Shown piece by piece: positions 58,394 through 64,000 of a stretch of 64,000 nt of DNA. Below the pieces are notes generated by a model, which worked only from the letters and a program-made list of their open reading frames with translations, made no database searches and was not told the origin of the DNA. Origin of the DNA: an uncultured Lewinella sp. (lineage in GTDB: Bacteria > Bacteroidota > Bacteroidia > Chitinophagales > Saprospiraceae); assembly GCA_937873655.1 (NCBI GenBank), contig CALMYQ010000092.1, positions 161,742 to 225,741 on the forward strand, read 5' to 3'. How positions within the stretch are numbered: the stretch's first letter is position 1; every line of letters starts with the position of its first letter. Position numbers and translations under genes: made by a program.

Positions 58394-61300
58394 TCACGGC
58401 TTGCGTTCCTTCCGCACCGGCGCCTTGATGGGCGAAATCCCCAGCGCCTTGATCATGTCGTTGAGCTTGCCGAGTTCTTCCACCCATACTTTTTCGAGGT
58501 CGTCGATTTCCTTGTCGACGGCGACGCTGATCTGTTCGCGCACTTCCAGGGCCTGATCGGTAGGCGGGAAATCGCCGCGTTGCTGGTCAGCCATCAGGAA
58601 GGCGAGCCGGTTGTTGAGCCGGATGCCGTAGTTGATCGCGTCCTGAACGCTCTGGTTGTTGGTCTGGTGGATGTTGTTCTCGATGACGCCCATGTCCTTG
58701 TCCAGGCCGGCCATCAGTTTTTTGACCTCGGCGTATTGCTCTTCCGGACCGAGTTTTCCCTTGATATAGTCGAGGTCCTTCCTGACGGCGCGGATGTCGA
58801 GAATGGCCTGGTGGGCCTCGCTGACCTTATCGCGCACCTTGATCAGAAAATCGAATTGCCGCTGGTAATCTTCCGGCGTATTCGGCAGGCGCGGGTCTTT
58901 GACGATCTCGAATTCCTGCTCCATCGATTCGCCGTTGACGGTCAGGCGGGCCTTGTATTTGCCCGGAGGCGCCTTGGGTCCGCGGTTGGGCGACGAATAG
59001 AGCACCATGCCCGGAAATTCGGTGAAGCCCGGGTAGCGCATATCCCAAACGAACCGGTTGCCGCCTTTTTTGACGTCCAGTTTCTGACGGCGTTCCTTGG
59101 TATTGGTGCTATAGGTCTGGATCACATCGCCGTCCGGTTCCAGGATCTCCAGCTTGACCTTGGCGCTGTCGCTGAAGTTGTTGACAAAATAGTGAAAGAG
59201 TACGCCGTTGGGGTGGTTCTCCCCTTCCAGCAGCGAACTCCCCGAGCGGAATCCGCCGCCCTGTTCCATCCGGATGGCCGGTTTGGAATGGTAGAGGTAA
59301 AATTCGCGGGCGGCGACCTCCTTGCGCAGTTCGCGCAGCGGCGTGAGGTCGTCGATCATCCAGAAGCTGCGGCCGTGGGTTGCGGCGATCAGGGCGTTGT
59401 CCCGGATGTGGAGATCGCGGATGGAAACGATGGGCAGGTTGAGTTGCAGGCGCTGCCAGTTCTCCCCATCGTCGAAGGAGACGTACATGCCCCATTCCGT
59501 ACCCGCGTACAGCAGACCGGGGGTCACCGGATCGGCCCGGATGGCGCGCGCGTAGTGGTTGGGATTGATCCCGTTGGTGATCAACTTCCAGGTTTTGCCG
59601 TAGTCGGTGGTTTTATACAGATAGGGGGTATAATCCCCGAACTTGTAGGAAGTGGCCGCCAGGTATGCGCCGCCTTTGATGGTGGGGTGCACGTCGATGC
59701 AGTTCATCATGTTCCATTTCGGCGACTTGGGCGGTGTCACGTCCGTCCAGGTGCGGCCGCCGTCGCGCGTGATGTGCAGGAGCCCGTCGTCGGAACCGGC
59801 CCAGATCACGCCATCTTCATACGGCGATTCGGCCACGGCAAAGATGGTGGCATAGTATTCCACCCCGGTATTGTCCTGCGTGATCGCCCCGCCGGAAGAT
59901 TTGATGGTTTCGGGGTCGTTGCGGGTCAGGTCGGGGCTGATGACTTCCCAGCTCTGGCCTTCGTTGGTAGTTACGTGCAGGAAGTTGGAAGCGGCGTACA
60001 ATTTTTTCGGGTCGTTGGGGCTGAAGAAAACGGGGAAATTCCAGTTGAAGCGGTATTTCATCACCTCGGCCCCGGAGCCCGCGGGGTTGTCGGGCCAGAC
60101 ATTGGTGGAACGTTCCTGGCCGGTGGTATGGTCCACCCGGCTCATATATCCTTTGTAGGTGCCCGCGTAGACGATATCGGGATTGAGCGGGTCGGGCGCC
60201 AGGTGCGCGCTTTCACCGCCGGCGCTGGGTTCCCAGTCGCGTTCGGTGATCCGGTTGTCCTGGCTGCGGTGGAGGATGCGCACGGTGCTGTTGTCCTGCT
60301 GGGCGCCGAGTATGCGATAGGGGAAATGATTGTCGGTGGTGACCCGGTAAAACTGGGCGGTGGGTTGGTTGTGGTAGGTGGTCCAGTTTTCGCCGGCGTC
60401 GTAGCTGACCTGTGCACCGCCGTCATCGGCGATGATCATGCGCTGGTTGTCGGCCGGGTCGATCCAGAGGTCGTGGTGGTCGCCGTGGGGTGTGGAGATG
60501 GATTCGTAGGTCTTTCCGCCGTCTTTTGACCGCCAGAAGCCGACATTGCAGACGTAGAGCCGGTCCTCGTCCTGGGTGTCGGCATAGATGCGGGAATAGT
60601 ACCAGGCGCGCTGGCGGAGTTCGTTGAAGGAGCTGGTTTTGGTCCAGGTTTTGCCCGCGTTGTCGGAGCGGAAGACGCCGCCGTCCTTGGCTTCGATGAT
60701 GGCCCAGACCCGGTCGGAATTCACAGGAGATACGGCTACGCCGATGATGCCGAGGGTCCCTTTTGGCAGGCCTTCATTGGCGGTGAGTTTGGTCCAGGTA
60801 TCCCCGCTGTCGAGGCTTTTCCAGAGGTGGGTGCCGGGGCCGCCGCTGTCGAGGCGGTAGCCGTTGCGTTTGACTTCCCAGGTGCTGGCGTACAGGATGC
60901 GGGGGTTGTTGGGATCGAAGACCAGGTCGACGGCTCCGGCCTTGTCGCTTTCATAGAGGATGCGTTCCCAGGTGTTGCCGCCGTCTTTGGAGCGGTACAC
61001 GCCGCGCACGTCGTTGGGTTTCCACAGGTTGCCCATGGCGGCCACGTACACCAGATCCGGGTTTTGCGGATGGACGCGTATCCGGCCGATATGTTCGGAG
61101 CCCCGGAGCCCGATATATTTCCAGGTGGTTCCCGCGTCGGTGGATCGCCATAGCCCCCAGCCGGAGGAGACGTCGCCGCGGATGGTTTCTTCGCCTTCAC
61201 CCACGTAGATCACATTCGGGTCGCTTGGCGCCACTGCAACCGCCCCGATGGAGCCGCCGAAGAAGCCGTCGGAAATGCAGGTCCAGGTATTGCCGCCGTC

Positions 61301-61681
61301 CTTACTGCGCCATGCGCCGCCGCCCGCCGAACCCATGTAATAGAGGTTAGGCTTGCCGGGTACACCGGTGACCGTACAGGAGCGCCCGCCGCGAAAGGGA
61401 CCTACGAGGCGCCATTGGAGGCCGTTGAAGAGCGTGGAGTCGAAGGTGAGAGATTGAGGGGTGGGAGGATGTGAGAGCGTGAGAGAGGGTGACAGCGTGA
61501 TAGCGGGTTTCCTTGAAACTTCCGCGGATAAAAGCGTGTGCATGCTCCCTTTCACCCGCTCACCCGTTCTCACATGCTCTGTTGGGATAAAGTCCAATCC
61601 GGAGTTAACAGGTTGGGAGGTCGCAAAAACCGGAAGCATTCCCAAAAGCAGGAACAAGTGGAGGAGGTGGTGTTTTTTCAT
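58394..61681 (-). CDS. Large secreted BNR/VPS10-type beta-propeller protein
   Basis: From the ATG at 61681, 1095 residues with a signal peptide (MKKHHLLHLFLLLGMLPVFA). After a 50-residue low-complexity insert, about 13 BNR/Asp-box repeats follow (SKDGGNTW, STDAGTTW, SLDSGDTW, SDNAGKTW, TRDGGRTW). They form two beta-propellers as in VPS10/sortilin-like and exo-sialidase-like proteins of Bacteroidota. The last 250 residues are a beta-domain and a coiled coil (RDKVSEAHQAILDIRAVRKD), ending in basic residues. No catalytic site is evident. Related proteins are often named glycosyl hydrolase, but enzymatic activity is unproven. Export to the periplasm or surface is likely. Confidence 0.85.
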   Translation of the reverse strand: MKKHHLLHLFLLLGMLPVFATSQPVNSGLDFIPTEHVRTGERVKGSMHTLLSAEVSRKPAITLSPSLTLSHPPTPQSLTFDSTLFNGLQWRLVGPFRGGRSCTVTGVPGKPNLYYMGSAGGGAWRSKDGGNTWTCISDGFFGGSIGAVAVAPSDPNVIYVGEGEETIRGDVSSGWGLWRSTDAGTTWKYIGLRGSEHIGRIRVHPQNPDLVYVAAMGNLWKPNDVRGVYRSKDGGNTWERILYESDKAGAVDLVFDPNNPRILYASTWEVKRNGYRLDSGGPGTHLWKSLDSGDTWTKLTANEGLPKGTLGIIGVAVSPVNSDRVWAIIEAKDGGVFRSDNAGKTWTKTSSFNELRQRAWYYSRIYADTQDEDRLYVCNVGFWRSKDGGKTYESISTPHGDHHDLWIDPADNQRMIIADDGGAQVSYDAGENWTTYHNQPTAQFYRVTTDNHFPYRILGAQQDNSTVRILHRSQDNRITERDWEPSAGGESAHLAPDPLNPDIVYAGTYKGYMSRVDHTTGQERSTNVWPDNPAGSGAEVMKYRFNWNFPVFFSPNDPKKLYAASNFLHVTTNEGQSWEVISPDLTRNDPETIKSSGGAITQDNTGVEYYATIFAVAESPYEDGVIWAGSDDGLLHITRDGGRTWTDVTPPKSPKWNMMNCIDVHPTIKGGAYLAATSYKFGDYTPYLYKTTDYGKTWKLITNGINPNHYARAIRADPVTPGLLYAGTEWGMYVSFDDGENWQRLQLNLPIVSIRDLHIRDNALIAATHGRSFWMIDDLTPLRELRKEVAAREFYLYHSKPAIRMEQGGGFRSGSSLLEGENHPNGVLFHYFVNNFSDSAKVKLEILEPDGDVIQTYSTNTKERRQKLDVKKGGNRFVWDMRYPGFTEFPGMVLYSSPNRGPKAPPGKYKARLTVNGESMEQEFEIVKDPRLPNTPEDYQRQFDFLIKVRDKVSEAHQAILDIRAVRKDLDYIKGKLGPEEQYAEVKKLMAGLDKDMGVIENNIHQTNNQSVQDAINYGIRLNNRLAFLMADQQRGDFPPTDQALEVREQISVAVDKEIDDLEKVWVEELGKLNDMIKALGISPIKAPVRKERKP

Positions 61682-61936
61682 ACTATGGTGGTTGACCATT
61701 CGGGAGATTTCTGGCGGTTACAAGTTTAAAACTTATTTTTGAAACTGGAGGTAAAACCGATGTGGATCTTGGTATACTGATCAATAAAAGCTGCAGGAAT
61801 TCAAACGTTAAAGCTGAGGTAAGGCCCGGGTTCTGATACAAGTCGAAGACTTGAGGGTGGCCGCGTCGCGTCGGAGACGCTCGCGAGCAAAAGGGTATAC
61901 GCGGCTGGTATTGGCAGAACCCGCAGGGTTTAATCT

Positions 61937-61967
61937 CCATAGCCGCCGGTTCAAACGGTGGCTATGG
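61937..61967. repeat. Imperfect inverted repeat
   Basis: CCATAGCCGCCG (61937-61948) pairs with CGGTGGCTATGG (61956-61967) through one G-T pair, enclosing a 7-base loop. It lies within the repeat cluster and could form a stable hairpin. Confidence 0.65.
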
Positions 61968-61983
61968 AAATGCGAAAACAGCG

Positions 61984-62063
61984 ACCCTGAAGGGGTCAAA
62001 TATGGACATCAACGATCTGCCCGGCCTGGAGACGATCGGTATTTTATTCAACCCCTTCAGGGT
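61984..62063. repeat. 13-bp inverted repeat ACCCTGAAGGGGT / ACCCCTTCAGGGT
   Basis: The arms are at 61984-61996 and 62051-62063, 54 bp apart, and are perfect. This type of unit is recurrent in Bacteroidota intergenic DNA and may be the ends of a small non-autonomous repeat. Confidence 0.65.
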
Positions 62064-62480
62064 TTTATCCGGGCATGGCCGATACCGCCGGCTTCGCCGC
62101 CGGTTAATCGGGTTGAAGCCTTGTCAGGCTTCCGGATCCGGATGACCGTATAGCTGGTAAAGGGAGGGGTGGCTGCATCGCGTCGGAGCCGCTCGCGAAC
62201 AGGTAAGGCCCGGGTTTTGAGACAAGTCAGAGACTTGAGGGTAGCCGCATCGCGTCGGAGACGCTCGCGGACAATAGGTTAAACAGTAGTAAAGAAATTG
62301 CTTCCTTGATTTGAAGGTTGTCGTCTTCAAATCGAGGTCGTTCAAAAAAGTGATTCGCACGCAAAGACGCAAAGACGCAAAACTTTGATTCTCAACACGC
62401 TGCGCGTTCTAAAAATCGGGTTGACACAGCATCCTGAACGATCTCGGTTGTCGTTTTCAATTCCTCGAATCCTCGAATCC

Positions 62481-63824
62481 TCAGTTCCTCAACCTTTTAA
62501 CCACCTCCTCCACGCTCAACGTCACCTGCTCCCCGCTCGCCATATCCTTCAGCGCGAGTTTGCCGGTTTGCATTTCGTCATCGCCGACCAGGATGACGAA
62601 GGGTACCTGCCGGTCGTTGGCGTATTTCATCTGCTTTTTGAGCTTGCCGGGCTCGGGATAGATATCGGCGTTGATGCCGGCGGTGCGGAGTTGGGTGAGG
62701 CAGCGGAAGGCGTAGCGGTGGGCCGCTTCGTCGAAAGCCATGAAGAGGACCTTTAGGCCGGCGGGGTTATCGGCGGGGAAGAGGTTGAGTTCTTCCATGA
62801 CGTCGTAGATGCGTTCGGCGCCAAAGGAGACACCCACGCCCGATACATTGGGCAGGCCGAAGATGCCGGTGAGGTCGTCGTAGCGGCCGCCGCCGCCGAT
62901 GCTGCCCATTTGAACACCGAGGGCCTGCACTTCGAAGATGCACCCGGTGTAGTAGCTCAGGCCGCGCGCCAGGGTGACGTCGAAGGCGAGTTCGTTATTG
63001 ATCCGCAGTCCGGACAGGTAGTCGAACACGGTTTCGAGTTCCGTGACGCCCTTGAGGCCGGTTTCGCTGGCGGCGAGTTCCGATTTCAGGGCTTCCAGGC
63101 TGGTATTTTTCAGGATGGTCTCGATGCGGTCAACCGCTGTTTCGGGAATGCCGCGTTCCATCATTTCCTTGCGGACCCCGTCGGCGCCGATCTTGTCGAG
63201 TTTGTCGATGGCCACGGTCATGTCCGTCAGTTTGTCGGGGATGCCGGCCGCTTCGGCGATGCCGTTGAGAATCTTGCGGTTGTTGATCTTGATCCGGACC
63301 GGGATATTCAGGCAGGTGAACACCTCGTCGTAGATCTGCGCCAGTTCGGCTTCGTACACCAGCGAGTCGGAACCCACCACATCCACGTCGCACTGGTAAA
63401 ACTCCTGGTAGCGGCCGCGCTGGGGCCGGTCGGCGCGCCAGACGGGCTGGATCTGGTACCGCTTGAAAGGGAAGGACAACTCATTCTGCCGCATCACCAC
63501 AAAACGCGCAAAGGGCACGGTCAGGTCGTAGCGCAGGCCGCGCCGGGCGATGGAAGCCGTGAGTTTATTGGAATCCCGGTTTTCGAGGGCGGCCTCGTCG
63601 GCTTTGGCCAGGTAGTCGCCGTTATTCAGGACTTTGAACAGCAAACGGTCCCCTTCGTCGCCGTATTTGCCGGTGAGGGTCTCCAGGTTTTCCATAGCCG
63701 GGGTTTCGATGGGCTGAAACCCGTATTTGGTGAATACGCTCCGAATGGTGTCGAAGATATAGTTTCGTTTGATCGCCTGATCGGGCGTAAAATCCCTGGT
63801 GCCTTTTGGTATGCCTGGTTTCAT
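62481..63824 (-). CDS. hisS: Histidyl-tRNA synthetase
   Basis: From the ATG at 63824 the protein has 447 residues and begins MKPGIPKGTRDFTPDQAIKR, the usual class II start. Motif 2 lies in RYQIQPVWRADRPQRGRYQE with YQCDVDVVG. The histidine-specific loops are LARGLSYYTGCIFEVQA and GGGRYDDLTGIFG, and the C-terminal anticodon-binding domain ends the protein. It charges tRNA-His. The open frame runs further upstream to 63983, but that part is translated tandem repeat (ARGHDFAEASS-like) and not part of the enzyme. The stop overlaps a dispersed TCCTCAGTTCCTCAA repeat. Confidence 0.95.
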   Translation of the reverse strand: MKPGIPKGTRDFTPDQAIKRNYIFDTIRSVFTKYGFQPIETPAMENLETLTGKYGDEGDRLLFKVLNNGDYLAKADEAALENRDSNKLTASIARRGLRYDLTVPFARFVVMRQNELSFPFKRYQIQPVWRADRPQRGRYQEFYQCDVDVVGSDSLVYEAELAQIYDEVFTCLNIPVRIKINNRKILNGIAEAAGIPDKLTDMTVAIDKLDKIGADGVRKEMMERGIPETAVDRIETILKNTSLEALKSELAASETGLKGVTELETVFDYLSGLRINNELAFDVTLARGLSYYTGCIFEVQALGVQMGSIGGGGRYDDLTGIFGLPNVSGVGVSFGAERIYDVMEELNLFPADNPAGLKVLFMAFDEAAHRYAFRCLTQLRTAGINADIYPEPGKLKKQMKYANDRQVPFVILVGDDEMQTGKLALKDMASGEQVTLSVEEVVKRLRN

Positions 63825-63839
63825 TGTGGACGGTTTACG

Positions 63840-64000
63840 GTTCCCGACTTCGCCAAGGCTTCGTCGGACGGTGGACGGTGGACGGGGTGCGACTTCGCCG
63901 GGGCTTCGTCGCATGGGGCACGACTTCGCTGAGGCTTCGTCGCACGGGGCACGACTTCGCTGAGGCTTCGTCGCACGGGGCACGACTTCGCTGAGGCTTC
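63840..64000. repeat. 31-bp tandem repeat upstream of hisS, running to the window end
   Basis: Units beginning CGACTTCGCTGAGGCTTCGT start at 63921, 63952 and 63983 (period 31, virtually identical), preceded by diverged units near 63849 and 63890 (GACTTCGCCAAGGCTTCGTC, GACTTCGCCGGGGCTTCGTC). Each unit contains the inverted core CTTCG...GCTTCG. The array is cut by the window end. Confidence 0.85.

Larger units (their letters stand above)
61682..62480. other. Repeat-rich intergenic region between the propeller gene and hisS
   Basis: No gene is supported in these 799 bases. They hold two-hairpin elements at 61837-61888, 62164-62200 (partial) and 62221-62272, two of which share the lead-in AGGTAAGGCCCGGGTT. 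A third 105-bp element copy (62340-62445) and the TCCTCAGTTCCTCAACC segment at the hisS stop complete the stretch. Confidence 0.75.

Noticed and set aside
58580..60529. Long plus-strand open frame of 649 codons
   Set aside because: It is the antisense shadow of the BNR propeller gene; no start context or domain, and its composition is dictated by the opposite strand.
45841..62272. Repeated elements as a CRISPR array
   Set aside because: Units are kilobases apart or in pairs, are not evenly spaced, have no uniform spacers, and no cas gene is present.
63825..63983. N-terminal extension of HisS
   Set aside because: The extension is translated tandem repeat; the enzyme's conserved start is at 63824.
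1..64000. tRNA or rRNA genes
   Set aside because: Gaps were scanned by eye for cloverleaf and rRNA-like stretches and none was convincing; a covariance-model search would be needed to exclude a tRNA fully.

Overview
The window looks like chromosome from a Bacteroidota bacterium, most likely a gliding, Saprospiria-type lineage. Several signs point there: a GldH gliding lipoprotein, two secreted proteins with type IX secretion (T9SS) C-terminal sorting domains, a FecR-type anti-sigma protein, DUF4199 and GIN-domain (DUF2807) proteins, lipoproteins with short lipoboxes, and promoters of the TTTG-N19-21-TAnnTTTG kind. Taxonomy below phylum is inference.

Positions 1-19008 are mostly housekeeping: an ABC exporter (permease cut by the window edge), a flavin-reductase-like protein, TlpA thioredoxins, grpE-dnaJ, gldH, two T9SS cargo proteins, a ComEA-like/ComEC pair, rnc-fabF-acpP, pyruvate kinase and a MATE pump. 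Positions 19036-22776 form a small accessory island: a lipoprotein with a pre-toxin region and a C-terminal AHH (HNH/EndoVII) nuclease domain, a likely immunity gene behind it, and a divergent XRE regulator interrupted at a 13-C tract. Positions 22821-45715 return to core and niche genes: hydrolases, hemA, regulators, a FecR - STN/surface-repeat cluster, a sugar nucleotidyltransferase, a GH2 enzyme, recX, two mscS paralogues around nadC, lpxD, a cytochrome P450 and an acyl-CoA dehydrogenase.

The centre of interest is 45847-56251. A 10-kb block, all on the plus strand, is bracketed by two 210-bp direct repeats that differ at about nine positions. It encodes a CHAT (caspase-like) protease fused to a degenerate P-loop NTPase domain, a MoxR AAA+ ATPase, a vWA-like protein with a long proline-rich linker, and a 1031-residue protein with an effector-associated-like helical domain and a C-terminal formylglycine-generating-enzyme (FGE)/C-type-lectin-fold domain. 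Directly behind lies a complete diversity-generating retroelement (DGR): HRDC protein, Avd, reverse transcriptase and template repeat. Template repeat (55718-55840) and variable repeat (53340-53462, the last codons of the FGE domain) align without gaps over 123 bp. All 21 differences fall on template adenines, and all 13 template Asn codons are changed. The block therefore reads as a predicted bacterial immune or self-recognition machine whose ligand-binding surface is hypermutated on purpose.

Positions 55646-62480 are rich in repeats: ten copies in the window of a two-hairpin element, three copies of a second 105-bp element, a 210-bp tandem duplication and an orphan fragment of a DGR template. 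A PadR regulator divergent from an alpha/beta-hydrolase, with a paired operator between them, lies in the same stretch. A large BNR/VPS10-type beta-propeller protein and hisS complete the window, which ends in a 31-bp tandem repeat upstream of hisS.
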